Part shown: one piece after another, positions 41,436 to 50,252 of the stretch | How the letters are laid out: each line of letters begins with the position of its first letter | Position numbering within the stretch: position 1 is the stretch's first letter | The notes under the pieces: generated by a model | The model's database searches: none | What the model was told of the DNA's origin: nothing | What the model saw: only the letters and a program-made list of their open reading frames with translations | Made by a program: the position numbers and the translations under genes | NCBI RefSeq assembly: GCF_029338255.1 | Contig: NZ_CP119787.1 | Coordinates: forward strand, 682,001 to 746,000 | DNA from: Haloarcula halobia | GTDB taxonomy: Archaea > Halobacteriota > Halobacteria > Halobacteriales > Haloarculaceae | DNA length: 64,000 nucleotides | Direction of reading: 5' to 3'

Positions 41436-42056
41436 ATGTTCACGGAACACAACGACGACGACCGCGGGCAGGTCGGGATCGGCACGCTCATCGTGTTCAT
41501 CGCGATGGTGCTTGTCGCCGCAATCGCCGCGGGCGTCCTGATCAACACCGCCGGCTTCCTGCAGAGCAGTGCCGAGGAGACCGGGCAACAGAGCAGTGAC
41601 CAAGTGACGAACCGCGTCGAGGTTGTCAATGCGGTTGGTACGAATATTGACAACGGTGCGAACACGGTCGACCGCGCCGAGATTACCGTAAAGAAGGCAC
41701 CCGGTGCGGGGAATATCGACCTCGGGGCGACTATCGTTCAGTACGTTGACTCGTCTGGCTCCTACGATCTCACCCAGGGTGGTACCACTACGTCCGATGC
41801 CAGCCAAAGTGCATTCGCCGTCACGAGTATTCAGGATGAAGACGGGAGCAATCCTGTGCTGAACGACGCTTCCGACCGCGTCAAAATCGTTCTTGACCTT
41901 GGCGAAATCAAATCCCAAAGCACGAACAACGCCGGGAACGGCCTCAGCGAAGGCGAAACCGCGACGGTCCAGATCAACACCCAGTCCGGTGGTACGACTG
42001 AGGTCCGCCTGGTCGTCCCGGAGACCCTGTCTGGCAGTTCCGCCGTCACGCTGTAA
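41436..42056 (+). CDS. arlA: Archaellin (archaellum filament protein)
   Basis: A 206-residue filament subunit. The class III signal peptide [11 protein letters not shown] is cut after the glycine by PibD/ArlK; the mature helix [32 protein letters not shown] packs the filament core, and the outer domain is beta-rich and Ser/Thr/Asn-rich. No N-X-S/T sequon occurs anywhere in the chain, unusual for haloarchaeal archaellins, which are normally N-glycosylated. Codon choice is looser than in nearby genes. It is the only archaellin in the window. Confidence 0.95.
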   Translation: MFTEHNDDDRGQVGIGTLIVFIAMVLVAAIAAGVLINTAGFLQSSAEETGQQSSDQVTNRVEVVNAVGTNIDNGANTVDRAEITVKKAPGAGNIDLGATIVQYVDSSGSYDLTQGGTTTSDASQSAFAVTSIQDEDGSNPVLNDASDRVKIVLDLGEIKSQSTNNAGNGLSEGETATVQINTQSGGTTEVRLVVPETLSGSSAVTL

Positions 42057-42134
42057 CTCGGCGCTTTCTTTTTCGGTTTCTCTCGAACCGCGACCAGCGA
42101 CGGAATTATACCACTCCTTCACACACTAGAGCGT

Positions 42135-42701
42135 ATGGCACAGGGGTCAGACGAGGGCAACCCGGAGGACGGCAAGATTCTCTCCCCTGAAGAGCTCGAC
42201 ATCGCCGACGACGAGCACGTGACCCAGCTGGACGAGAGCCGGTACGTCGTCTCCTCCGACGTCCGGACAGAGGACTCGCCGGGCACGCAAGCGACGCCGT
42301 CGCCGGACCCCGAACCCGACCCGGAACCGGAGCCAGACCCCACGCCGGAATTCACTGACGCGAACGTCCACGAGTGGCTCGCCGAACAGATGGACGAGTC
42401 GAACGCGCGCTACGGCTTCGACGTGACGGCGAAGTTCGACGGCGGCGTCGACCAGCAGAAGCTCGTCTCGAACGACATCGTCACGGTCTTCGAGAGCCTG
42501 CTGCTCTGGTACGCCCGGCAACTCGACGGGTCGACGCCCGTCGAGGAGGTGCTGGGGATCCTCCTCACGCAGTCGAACGTCCCGGTCCGGTACCCCTCTT
42601 CGACCATCCGGGACCTCGTCGAGTCGACGAACCTCGGCCCGGACGACACCATCGCGGACCTCATGGCGGCCGTCGACGACGAGGACGGCCTCGAACTCTG
42701 A
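42135..42701 (+). CDS. Acidic haloarchaeal protein of the archaellum region (DUF7500-like)
   Basis: A 188-residue soluble acidic protein. The N-terminus has DGKILSPEELDIADDEHVTQLDESRYVVSS, a short motif I associate with a haloarchaeal family (DUF7500, from memory). A Pro/Asp/Glu spacer (PDPEPDPEPEPDPTPE) follows, nearly identical to one in ArlCE (PEPEPEPEPDPTPA). The C-terminus is helical (NVHEWLAEQMDESNARYGFDV, VFESLLLWYARQLDG). The function is unknown. The shared spacer suggests it works in the same compartment as ArlCE, which is inference. Confidence 0.65.
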   Translation: MAQGSDEGNPEDGKILSPEELDIADDEHVTQLDESRYVVSSDVRTEDSPGTQATPSPDPEPDPEPEPDPTPEFTDANVHEWLAEQMDESNARYGFDVTAKFDGGVDQQKLVSNDIVTVFESLLLWYARQLDGSTPVEEVLGILLTQSNVPVRYPSSTIRDLVESTNLGPDDTIADLMAAVDDEDGLEL

Positions 42702-42743
42702 GCGCCGGGAGATTTAAATCCCGCCGTCGTCGTTGCTGGGGTA

Positions 42744-43220
42744 ATGGCCGGAGGGCACCCGCATCTGTTGCTCGCTGTGGTCATCGCGGTGTCACTTGTC
42801 GCCACCGGTCCGCTGGTCGGTGTCGACGCGACGGGGCCGCCGGCAACCGAGTTCGGCGACGGGACGGCGTCTGTCGCCGAGGTGACCGTCGACACCGGCG
42901 ACCTCGCCGTCACGCCCGGCCGGTTCGGGACCGGCGTCGACTACCTCCGCGTTCCCGCGGCCGCCGTCGACGTCGACTCGGTCTCGGGCCGCCCCCGACT
43001 CATCTACGTCGTCTCGGTTCCGGCACTCGACCTGTCGCTCACCGAGCAGGCGGTGCTCACGTCGGCGGCGACAACTCGACTGGACCCGGACGACCGCGCC
43101 TTCGAGCGTGGTAGTCTCGCCAACGAATCCTACGACGCGACGCTGACCGTCCGCGTCCAGAGTTTCACCGCGTCGACCACCGTCTACCGGGAGAACGTCA
43201 CCGTCGAGGTGCGGACCTGA
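42744..43220 (+). CDS. Predicted exported protein of the archaellum region
   Basis: A 158-residue protein with an N-terminal signal (HLLLAVVIAVSLVATGPLVG), then a beta-rich domain (ASVAEVTVDTGDLAVTPGRFGTGVDYLRVPAAAVDVDSV, LIYVVSVPALDLSLTEQAVLT). One N-X-S sequon (NES) and one N-X-T (NVT) are seen. Its stop overlaps the ATG of the following membrane protein by one base (TGATG), so the pair is co-translated. I recognise no family. Confidence 0.65.
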   Translation: MAGGHPHLLLAVVIAVSLVATGPLVGVDATGPPATEFGDGTASVAEVTVDTGDLAVTPGRFGTGVDYLRVPAAAVDVDSVSGRPRLIYVVSVPALDLSLTEQAVLTSAATTRLDPDDRAFERGSLANESYDATLTVRVQSFTASTTVYRENVTVEVRT

Positions 43221-45226
43221 TGTCGGCGCCGCCGTCGCTTTCCACTGCCGTGCTCGACCCCACGGCGCTCCGTGCCCGGGTGCGTGCCGGCGGCCGCTGG
43301 CTGTTCGGCGACCGGTACGGACTGGTCCTCTGGCTGGCGCTCCTGCTTACGCTCGGTGCGACCTGGCGCATCGGCGTGTTCCTCACCGACACGTACGCGA
43401 CGGCGAACACGCTCGTCGCCCTCTCGCAGGGGAGTCTCGCCGTGACCGAGATCCGCTACTCGCTGACGCTCGGGTCACAGCCGGGCCTGCACAGGGTCGG
43501 TGGGTTGCTCTACGGGCGGAACTACGGTCAGCTGGCGGTCGCAGTCCCGTTCGTCTGGCTGCTCGAAGGAGCCTCGGTGCTCGTGGATGCCCGGTTGCTC
43601 CTCGTCGGACTGTGGTCCGGGCTCGGCCTGCTGCTGGTCGACCAGGTGAGTCGATTGCCCCAGTTCGACCGTGACCGCACCCTGCCCGTCGGCAGCCTCG
43701 CCGTCGCCGTCCTCTTCGTCGGGAGCCTCCTCACGGCGACCGAGCTGCCGCGGGACCAACTGGTGCTCGCCGCCTACCAGCTCTCGACGCTCGTCGCCGC
43801 GGCGACGACCGGACTGGTCTGCTACCGACTCTTCACGCTGTTGCACGGACGCCGAGTCGGTCTGGCGGGCGGCGTGGCGCTCGGGTTAGCGACGCCCGTC
43901 GGGTTCTGGGCGACGCTCCCGAAGCGGCACACGTTCGTCGCGATGCTGGCGCTCGCGACAGTCTACGCGTTCTCGGTGAGCCGCCACCGGACCGACGGAC
44001 GGGCGGCACTCAGGGCACGCGCCGGGGCCTACGCGCTCGCCGGCTTCGTGACGTGGACCCACGCGTTCGAGGCATTCTTTCTCGTGGCGACGCTGGGCGT
44101 CGTCGACGTGCTGACCGCGCGGTCGAACAGTCCGCGTCGGTTGCTCGTTATCGGACTCGCGCTGCTCGCCGCCTCGACGCCGATGCTGGCGACGAACTAC
44201 GCGATCTCGGGGAACCCGGCCGAACCGCCCCGGCTGTTGCCCAACGTCGGCGGCGGGGACGTCGAGTTCGTCCCCGAAAACTCCCCGGGGGCCGACGCCG
44301 CTGCTGATGGCGGGAGCGATGCCGCCGGTGAAGACAGCGGTGGGCCCGCGAGCGACGGTGAGACGGAAGGAGGACCACCCTTGCTGGCGCCGGTCCTCGG
44401 TGCCACAGCCGCGGCCCTCTCGAAGTTCGATATGATATCGCAGTTTACGGTGGGTGCCGTCGTCGAGGGTGCCCGCGTCCTCGACGACCCCGACCGGCTG
44501 ACCTCGATATTCGTCCGGAGCGGGAACATTCCGGGGGTAGGCTACCAGGTCAACGACTTCGAGACCATCGAGCTCGCGCTCCTCGAGGCGATGCCGTTGC
44601 TCGGCGCACTCCTCGCGCTCCCCGTCCTCCTCTTCGGTCGGGCACGCCGGCTGGTGACCGACACGCGGGCGGCCACGGAATTGCATCCCGGGAGCGTCTC
44701 CCCGCGACGGCTCTCGCCGACTCGCCAGACCGACCTGCTGGTCGCTGCGCTGGCCGTCGTCATGACCGTCATCTACCTCTCCCGGCTCCCGCTCCACAGC
44801 ATGCTCACCGTGCGGTACCTCCACCCGGTCGTGCCGCTGGCGGCCTACGGCGTCGTCCGGGTTCCGGCGGTCCGAGACGCGGCGACCCGTGCCCCGCGTT
44901 GGCTGGCAGGGGCGTACCTCTGGTGTGTCGCGCTCGGCCTGCTGGTCGTCCTCGGCGGGATTCTCACGCTCGACCTGGCGGTCGGCGAGGCGGTCCAGTA
45001 CCACGCGCTGGCCAACCTCGTGACCGCAACGCTCGGGGGTGGCGCCGTCGTCGGTCGGACCGTGGTTCCGGACCGCGTCTCGGCCCGGGTGACGGCCGTC
45101 GGCCTGGGACTGCCCGCCGGATTCACGACCGCGTACGTCCTGCTCGCGGCGCTCGTGTACTTCCGCTACGGGACGTACGCCTTCGACCTCGTCCGGGTGC
45201 TCGCTGGCTCGCTCCCGTCGCTCTGA
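43220..45226 (+). CDS. Large polytopic membrane protein, possibly GT-C-type glycosyltransferase-like
   Basis: A 668-residue protein with about a dozen membrane segments. The first outside loop, after helix 1, contains FLTDTYATANTLVALSQGSLAVTEIRYS and GLLYGRNYGQ, which recalls the acidic first loop of GT-C glycosyltransferases (D in LTDTY). A long hydrophilic loop rich in Asp/Gly/Glu (about residues 350-395) splits the chain. The C-terminal half carries SMLTVRYLHPVVPLAAYGV. If it is a glycosyltransferase it might act on surface glycoproteins, but the motif is weak. It is co-translated with the exported protein upstream. Confidence 0.6.
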   Translation: MSAPPSLSTAVLDPTALRARVRAGGRWLFGDRYGLVLWLALLLTLGATWRIGVFLTDTYATANTLVALSQGSLAVTEIRYSLTLGSQPGLHRVGGLLYGRNYGQLAVAVPFVWLLEGASVLVDARLLLVGLWSGLGLLLVDQVSRLPQFDRDRTLPVGSLAVAVLFVGSLLTATELPRDQLVLAAYQLSTLVAAATTGLVCYRLFTLLHGRRVGLAGGVALGLATPVGFWATLPKRHTFVAMLALATVYAFSVSRHRTDGRAALRARAGAYALAGFVTWTHAFEAFFLVATLGVVDVLTARSNSPRRLLVIGLALLAASTPMLATNYAISGNPAEPPRLLPNVGGGDVEFVPENSPGADAAADGGSDAAGEDSGGPASDGETEGGPPLLAPVLGATAAALSKFDMISQFTVGAVVEGARVLDDPDRLTSIFVRSGNIPGVGYQVNDFETIELALLEAMPLLGALLALPVLLFGRARRLVTDTRAATELHPGSVSPRRLSPTRQTDLLVAALAVVMTVIYLSRLPLHSMLTVRYLHPVVPLAAYGVVRVPAVRDAATRAPRWLAGAYLWCVALGLLVVLGGILTLDLAVGEAVQYHALANLVTATLGGGAVVGRTVVPDRVSARVTAVGLGLPAGFTTAYVLLAALVYFRYGTYAFDLVRVLAGSLPSL

Positions 45227-45331
45227 GGCGTCGCTCACCGCGGCGATCCCGCTGCCGTCAGCGGTATCACGCACGATAATTTACGGGTCAGTTTTATCTA
45301 TCTAATCCGGGTACCTTCGGACCGATAGGTC

Positions 45332-45691
45332 ATGCCCGACGTACTGATAGCCGACGACTCCGAGTTTATGCGTAACCTGCTCCGAGAGATTCTCGAGGAG
45401 GACCACACTATCGTGGGGGAAGTGGAAAACGGCGTGGAAGCCGTCGAGGTGTACAAAGAGGAGACGCCGGACCTGGTGATGATGGACATCGTGATGCCCA
45501 TCCGGGACGGCATCGAGGCGACCGACGAGATCAAGTCGACGAACCCCGACGCCAACGTCATCATGTGCACCAGCGTCGGCCAGGAGGAGAAGATGAAAGA
45601 GGCGGTGAAGGCAGGGGCAGACGGCTACATCACCAAACCGTTTCAGAAACCGAGTGTCATCGAGGCTATCGAAGACGTCGTCCCCTCATAG
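45332..45691 (+). CDS. cheY: Chemotaxis response regulator CheY
   Basis: A 119-residue single receiver domain: LIADDSEFMRNLLREIL (acidic pair), the phospho-acceptor Asp in LVMMDIVMPIRDG, the switch Thr in IMCTSVGQ, and the Lys in YITKPFQKP. There is no output domain. Phospho-CheY should act through the CheF proteins on the archaellum. cheC follows with no gap (stop 45689-45691, ATG 45692). TTTTATC at about 45291-45297 is a TATA candidate. Confidence 0.95.
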   Translation: MPDVLIADDSEFMRNLLREILEEDHTIVGEVENGVEAVEVYKEETPDLVMMDIVMPIRDGIEATDEIKSTNPDANVIMCTSVGQEEKMKEAVKAGADGYITKPFQKPSVIEAIEDVVPS

Positions 45692-46909
45692 ATGAACGTC
45701 GACATCCAGTCGCTGGGCACCTTCAACCAGCTGGCTCACGAAGGTGCACAGCAGGCGACGCAGTCGATGGCCCAGATGACGGGTATCGACGCCACCGTCG
45801 ACGTGACCAAGATAACGCTCGTCGACCGCGAGGACGTCGGCGAGGCGCTGGTCGGCCAGGACTTCGTCGGTGTCCAGTTCGACTTCGAGGGAGTGCTCGA
45901 GGGCGACACGGTGCTGGTCTTCGACACCGACTCCGCGGACACGATGGTCGAGGCGCTGATTCCGGGCGGGAGCGACGACGAGGCGATGGCCCGCAGCGGG
46001 GTCGAGGAGGTCGGCAACATCATGATGAGCGGCTTCATCGACGGGTGGGCCGACTATCTGGAGGCCGCCATCGAACACTCGCCGCCGACCTACATCGAGA
46101 AAAGCGGCAGGGACGTGCTCCCCGAGACCCGGCACCCGGACGACCACGAGCAGGTGTTCGTGTTCAAGTCCGAGATCGAGTGGGTCGGCGAGTCGGTCAA
46201 CTTCTATATCTACATGCTCCCGGAGTACGAGGCCTTCGCGGAGGTGATGACCGAACACGCCGACACCGAGGGCGACGCCATCCCCATCGACAAGCTGCAC
46301 ACGTTCAACGAGATGACGACGAGCGGCACGAAGAAGGCCGCCGACAACGTCGAGATGATGACGGGCATCCCCACCGAGGCCGAGGTGAGCCAGATCAGCT
46401 TCGTGCCCATCACCGACGTGCCAAAGCAGATCGGCACCGACACCTACGTGGGGACCGTCGTCGAGTTCACCGGCGTGCCCAGTGGCTACCTGCTGGTGCT
46501 GTTCGACGAGGTGTCGGCCGTCAACGTCGCCGAGGCGATGATGCCCATCGAGATGGACGGCGACGAACTGACCGCCCAGCACGAGTCGGCCATCGAGGAG
46601 CTCGGGAACATCATGACCAGCGGCTTCGTCGACGGGTGGGCGAACGTCCTGCAGACCTCGGTCGACCACTCCCCGCCGCGCCTGGTCCACGACATGGGCC
46701 GGGCCATCATGGACCCGCTGGCGGCACAGGTCGGCCAGCACCAGGAACACGCCTTCATCATCGACTCGAAGATGAAGACAGACGACATCGAGTTCGAGGC
46801 CGAGATCCACGCGCTGCCAAACGAGCAGGAGCTGCGGCGGGCGCTGGAGGACCTGGACGTCGAGCGGGCCGACGAGACTGACGCGGACGTCGAGCAAATA
46901 TTCGAATAA
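45692..46909 (+). CDS. cheC: CheC-type chemotaxis phosphatase with two CheC domains
   Basis: A 405-residue protein that is an internal duplication. Each half has the CheC active-site helix, EEVGNIMMSGFIDGWADYLE in the first and EELGNIMTSGFVDGWANVLQ in the second, with the E-x2-N pair kept in both. It is expected to dephosphorylate CheY and to bind CheD, encoded next. Both halves look functional by motif. It joins cheY directly and overlaps cheD by one base (TAATG). Confidence 0.93.
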   Translation: MNVDIQSLGTFNQLAHEGAQQATQSMAQMTGIDATVDVTKITLVDREDVGEALVGQDFVGVQFDFEGVLEGDTVLVFDTDSADTMVEALIPGGSDDEAMARSGVEEVGNIMMSGFIDGWADYLEAAIEHSPPTYIEKSGRDVLPETRHPDDHEQVFVFKSEIEWVGESVNFYIYMLPEYEAFAEVMTEHADTEGDAIPIDKLHTFNEMTTSGTKKAADNVEMMTGIPTEAEVSQISFVPITDVPKQIGTDTYVGTVVEFTGVPSGYLLVLFDEVSAVNVAEAMMPIEMDGDELTAQHESAIEELGNIMTSGFVDGWANVLQTSVDHSPPRLVHDMGRAIMDPLAAQVGQHQEHAFIIDSKMKTDDIEFEAEIHALPNEQELRRALEDLDVERADETDADVEQIFE

Positions 46910-47433
46910 TGAAGGTCTACGACGGGACACAGTCGACCGACGACGACCAGGGGACCGAACCCGAACGCATCAAGGTCGGCATCGCCGAGTACAAGACGAC
47001 CATCGACGACGCCGTCCTGACGACCAGCGGCCTGGGGTCGTGTATCGGCGTCGGCATCTACGACGACGTGTCGGGTGCCGCGGGACTCGTCCACGTCATG
47101 CTGCCGACGGCGGAGGACATCGACGACGGCAACCGGGCGAAGTTCGCCGACACCGGTGTCGAGGCGCTGGTCGAGGCCCTCGAGGACGCCGGCGCCAGCA
47201 GGGGGTCGATGCGCGCGAAGATGGCGGGCGGGAGCGACATGCTCGACTTCTCGGAGAGTGGCTCCTCTATCGGCTCTCGCAACGCCAAACAGGTCAGGGC
47301 GACCCTCGAGGAGTTCGACGTCCCGCTCGTGGGCGAGGACGTGGGTGGCGACCACGGCCGCTCGCTCAAACTCGACGCGGGGACCGGCGACCTGGTGGTC
47401 AAAAGCGCCAACACCGAATCGACCACGCTGTGA
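46909..47433 (+). CDS. cheD: Chemoreceptor glutamine deamidase CheD
   Basis: A 174-residue enzyme with the Cys/His catalytic site in LTTSGLGSCIGVGIYDDVSGAAGLVHVMLPT and the NAKQVRATLEEFDVPLVGEDVGGDHGRSL tail that contacts CheC. It deamidates receptors and stimulates CheC. The first ~20 residues are an acidic extension. It is the last gene of cheY-cheC-cheD. Confidence 0.94.
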   Translation: MKVYDGTQSTDDDQGTEPERIKVGIAEYKTTIDDAVLTTSGLGSCIGVGIYDDVSGAAGLVHVMLPTAEDIDDGNRAKFADTGVEALVEALEDAGASRGSMRAKMAGGSDMLDFSESGSSIGSRNAKQVRATLEEFDVPLVGEDVGGDHGRSLKLDAGTGDLVVKSANTESTTL

Positions 47434-47682
47434 CGGTAGGCCATCGCACGTCGAGTGGCCCCGTGCCGGCGGCGCGTCAGACAGACGGCAGTCGGAAGTC
47501 TGCCGGCCACGCGGGCGTCAGACGCAAATTACTGCGCTAATTCTCTGGAATAATTTCTGGGCGGGGAGATCCTATCCAAGACGATAAAATTAAGAAAATC
47601 CCCATCGAAAATTACGGTTTGTTATCAACTGTGATACGCTAGAGGGAACATTCAAGGGTGTTTGCCGACATGGTTACAGACG
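47434..47682. promoter_or_regulatory. Promoter region of the archaellum motor operon
   Basis: This is a 249-bp gap without a gene. It is clearly AT-richer from 47525 on, with GATAAAATTAAGAAAATCC (47582-47600) as the best TATA region and GGTTTGTTATC (47618-47628) as an alternative. A second start site after ~60 nt of leader is possible. No palindromic operator is obvious. Confidence 0.5.
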
Positions 47683-49377
47683 ATGAGTAGTCTCGCTCTC
47701 GTGTCGACGCTCGCGACCCTTCCCGCGGAGGTGGTTGCACTCGCACCCGCGCTCTTCGTGTTGCTCTCGGGTGGGCTCGTCGGGATGAGCATCAAGAACA
47801 TGTTCGATTCGATCATGTCCGGCGACGAGAGCGAGGAGGACGCGGACGACGACAGCGGTGGGATGGCAGACGGTGGCGGCCTGATGGCCGAAGAGGGCGG
47901 CGGGGACGACCTCGGCGGCCTCGGCGGCCTCGATGACGACGACGGTATGGGCGGGTTCGGCGACGACGAGTTCGGCGACATGGAGGACGCCACCGGCCCG
48001 GACACCGACGAACTGGAACACCGCTTAGACGAACTGGAAAACGAGGTCGGCTCGCTCTCCTCGACGGTCAACACGGTGCGGACGGAAAACGAGAGCATCT
48101 CCGAGTCCGTCGAGGAGGTCGAAGAGAACGTCAGGAAACTGCTCGACATCTACGAGATGGTCACCCGTGGCGTCAACCCCTTCGCCGACGACGTCGACGC
48201 CGGCATGGGCGGCGGCATGGGTGGCGGTGATGGCGGTTCCTTCGGCCTGTTCGAGGATGACGGCGAAGACGGGGGCGACGACTTAGACGAGGACGTGGCC
48301 AACGCCGACGCCGAGGGCTTTTTCGACGACGATCTCTCGGAGGACGCCGGCGGCTCGATGTCGATGGACGACGGGAGCGTCGACGACATGTTCCCGGACG
48401 ACGATGACGGCGGCGACGGCGGCGGCGGTGGCGGATTCGAGGATGACGGCGGCTCGTTCGACGAGGACTTCGAGGGCGACTTCGACGACGGACTGGAGGA
48501 CGACGACATGAGCATGGACGATGGCATGAGCATGGACGACGACAGCGGCGACAGCGACGGCGGCAAGTCCTTCGCCGAACTGAAAGACGAATACGAATCG
48601 GGCGAGGCCGACTGGGCCGACGACGACGGCGACCTCGACGAGACGGCCGACGACGGCAACCTGCTCGAGGAGGGTGACGATGACGGCGACCTCGACCAGA
48701 CGGGCGACGACGGCCTGCTCGAGGAGGGTGACGACGGCCTGCTCGAGGAGGGCGACGAGGCGGCGTTCGAGGAGGACACCGGCGGTCTCGAGGACGACGA
48801 CCTCTTCGACGAGGTCATCGAGGACGACGAATCCGACGACGAGGCCGCCACAGCGGCCGACCCGGCGTCGACCACTGACTCCGACCCCGACCCGGCGGCG
48901 TCGGCCGATTCCGAGTCGACGTCGACCACTGCGGCCCAGGACCCGACACCCGAGCCGGAACCGGAGCCAGAACCGGACCCGACGCCGGCGGCCACCGAGA
49001 CGGAGACCACGAGCGACGCGTCGGCCAACGACGGCGAGGGCAAGCCCTACCTGGCGTCGATGCCGGAGGGCTTTGCCGCCGACCTGATAATCGTCGAGTG
49101 GCTGGAGTACCTGGTGGGGCAGACGGGCTACCGCGAGACGGCCCGGGCGCTCGAGTACTACGAGACGATCGGATGGATCGACGAGTCCGTCGCCGACCAG
49201 CTCAGAGACTACCTCCGCGGGTTCGACGACGTCGACGACACCGGCGGCGGACTCACCATCGACCACCACACCGAGAGCCTCCGTTACATCTCGCAACTCG
49301 ACGAGGACAGCGGCCCTGAGGCCGTCGCGCTCTCGAAACTGGTGGGCGGAGGTGGTGCCGATGGGCTTCAGCGTTAG
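47683..49377 (+). CDS. arlCE: Archaellum protein ArlC/ArlE fusion with a long acidic insert
   Basis: A 564-residue protein. It has an N-terminal hydrophobic helix (VVALAPALFVLLSGGLVGMSI), a coiled coil (ELEHRLDELENEVGSLSSTVNTVRTENESISESVEEVEENVRKLLDIYEMVTRGVNPF; the ArlC part), roughly 280 residues of almost pure Asp/Gly/Glu/Met/Ser, a Pro/Glu spacer, and the ArlE domain at the C-terminus (LIVEWLEYLVGQTGYRETARALEYYETIGWIDESVADQL). In euryarchaea ArlC/D/E form a cytosolic ring around the motor that links to CheF. It leads the arl operon; the ATG is 47683. Confidence 0.93.
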   Translation: MSSLALVSTLATLPAEVVALAPALFVLLSGGLVGMSIKNMFDSIMSGDESEEDADDDSGGMADGGGLMAEEGGGDDLGGLGGLDDDDGMGGFGDDEFGDMEDATGPDTDELEHRLDELENEVGSLSSTVNTVRTENESISESVEEVEENVRKLLDIYEMVTRGVNPFADDVDAGMGGGMGGGDGGSFGLFEDDGEDGGDDLDEDVANADAEGFFDDDLSEDAGGSMSMDDGSVDDMFPDDDDGGDGGGGGGFEDDGGSFDEDFEGDFDDGLEDDDMSMDDGMSMDDDSGDSDGGKSFAELKDEYESGEADWADDDGDLDETADDGNLLEEGDDDGDLDQTGDDGLLEEGDDGLLEEGDEAAFEEDTGGLEDDDLFDEVIEDDESDDEAATAADPASTTDSDPDPAASADSESTSTTAAQDPTPEPEPEPEPDPTPAATETETTSDASANDGEGKPYLASMPEGFAADLIIVEWLEYLVGQTGYRETARALEYYETIGWIDESVADQLRDYLRGFDDVDDTGGGLTIDHHTESLRYISQLDEDSGPEAVALSKLVGGGGADGLQR

Positions 49378-49795
49378 CGGCTCGGCGGCCATCATCTTCG
49401 TCGCCGCGTTCATCGGGTTCGGGATGTTCTACTCGGCCTCGGCAAACAGCCTCGAACAGATCTCGGACGCCCGCGACGACCAGCGAGATACGCTCTTGGA
49501 ACAGCAAAACACCGCGATAACCGTGATCGACGTGACCTACGATTCGACGGGCGACTCCCTGACGATCACTGTCGAGAACACGGGCTCGACCGAACTCGCG
49601 GTCAGCGACGTCGACGTCCTCGTGGACAACGAGTACCAGTCGGGCTACCAGACGGCCGTCGACGGCGATACCACGACCGACCTGTGGCTCGCCCAGCAGA
49701 CCCTCGAAATCACCGTGACCCCTCTCTCTCCGAAGCCCGACCGCGTGAAACTCGTCACCGGGCCCGGCATCGAAGCGACCGAGGAGGTGCCCTGA
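49361..49795 (+). CDS. arlF: Archaellum stator protein ArlF
   Basis: A 144-residue protein with one N-terminal membrane helix (SGSAAIIFVAAFIGFGMFYSA), then a single immunoglobulin-like beta domain outside (ITVIDVTYDSTGDSLTITVENTGSTELAVSDVDVLVDN). ArlF binds the S-layer and anchors the motor. The start ATG 49361 overlaps arlCE by 17 nt. Confidence 0.93.
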   Translation: MGFSVSGSAAIIFVAAFIGFGMFYSASANSLEQISDARDDQRDTLLEQQNTAITVIDVTYDSTGDSLTITVENTGSTELAVSDVDVLVDNEYQSGYQTAVDGDTTTDLWLAQQTLEITVTPLSPKPDRVKLVTGPGIEATEEVP

Positions 49796-49796
49796 G

Positions 49797-50252
49797 ATGG
49801 CGAGCGTCTCTGCCTCCCATCTCATCATCTTCATCGCGTCGATGATGATCGCCGCCAGCGTCGCCGGCGTATTCACCGACAGCGTCGGCCAGCTGAGCAA
49901 CGCGCTGTCCGAACAGGGGTTAGACGTCAGCAGCGACGTCCGGACCGACGTCGAGATCATCTCGGACGCCGGGAGCGACGCGATATACGACACCGGCACG
50001 GAGAATATCACCCTCCACGTCAAGAACACCGGCACGGAACGGCTCGCGCCGGTCCCCGACCAGATGGATCTCTTCGTCAACGGGACGTTCATGACCGCCT
50101 ACGCGGTGACGCTGGAACCCGACGGTGGGGCGACCTGGAACCCCGGAGACGTGGTCCGCGTCGAGATATCCGTCCCGGGGCTGTCGACCGGCGACCACCG
50201 CGTCAAGATTATCGTCAACGGCGACGAGGAGGTGTTCGAGTTCAACCGATGA
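49797..50252 (+). CDS. arlG: Archaellum stator protein ArlG
   Basis: A 151-residue protein with an N-terminal membrane helix ([20 protein letters not shown]) and an outside beta-sandwich ([30 protein letters not shown]). Two N-X-T sequons (NIT, NGT) suggest exposure to glycosylation. It works with ArlF as the stator. It starts one base after the arlF stop and overlaps arlH by 4 nt. Confidence 0.92.
   Translation: MASVSASHLIIFIASMMIAASVAGVFTDSVGQLSNALSEQGLDVSSDVRTDVEIISDAGSDAIYDTGTENITLHVKNTGTERLAPVPDQMDLFVNGTFMTAYAVTLEPDGGATWNPGDVVRVEISVPGLSTGDHRVKIIVNGDEEVFEFNR

Noticed and set aside
48180-48800. Acidic repeats in arlCE read as DNA repeats or a satellite
   Set aside because: The repetition follows the Asp/Gly/Glu coding bias in one frame, and the flanking domains are intact in the same frame.
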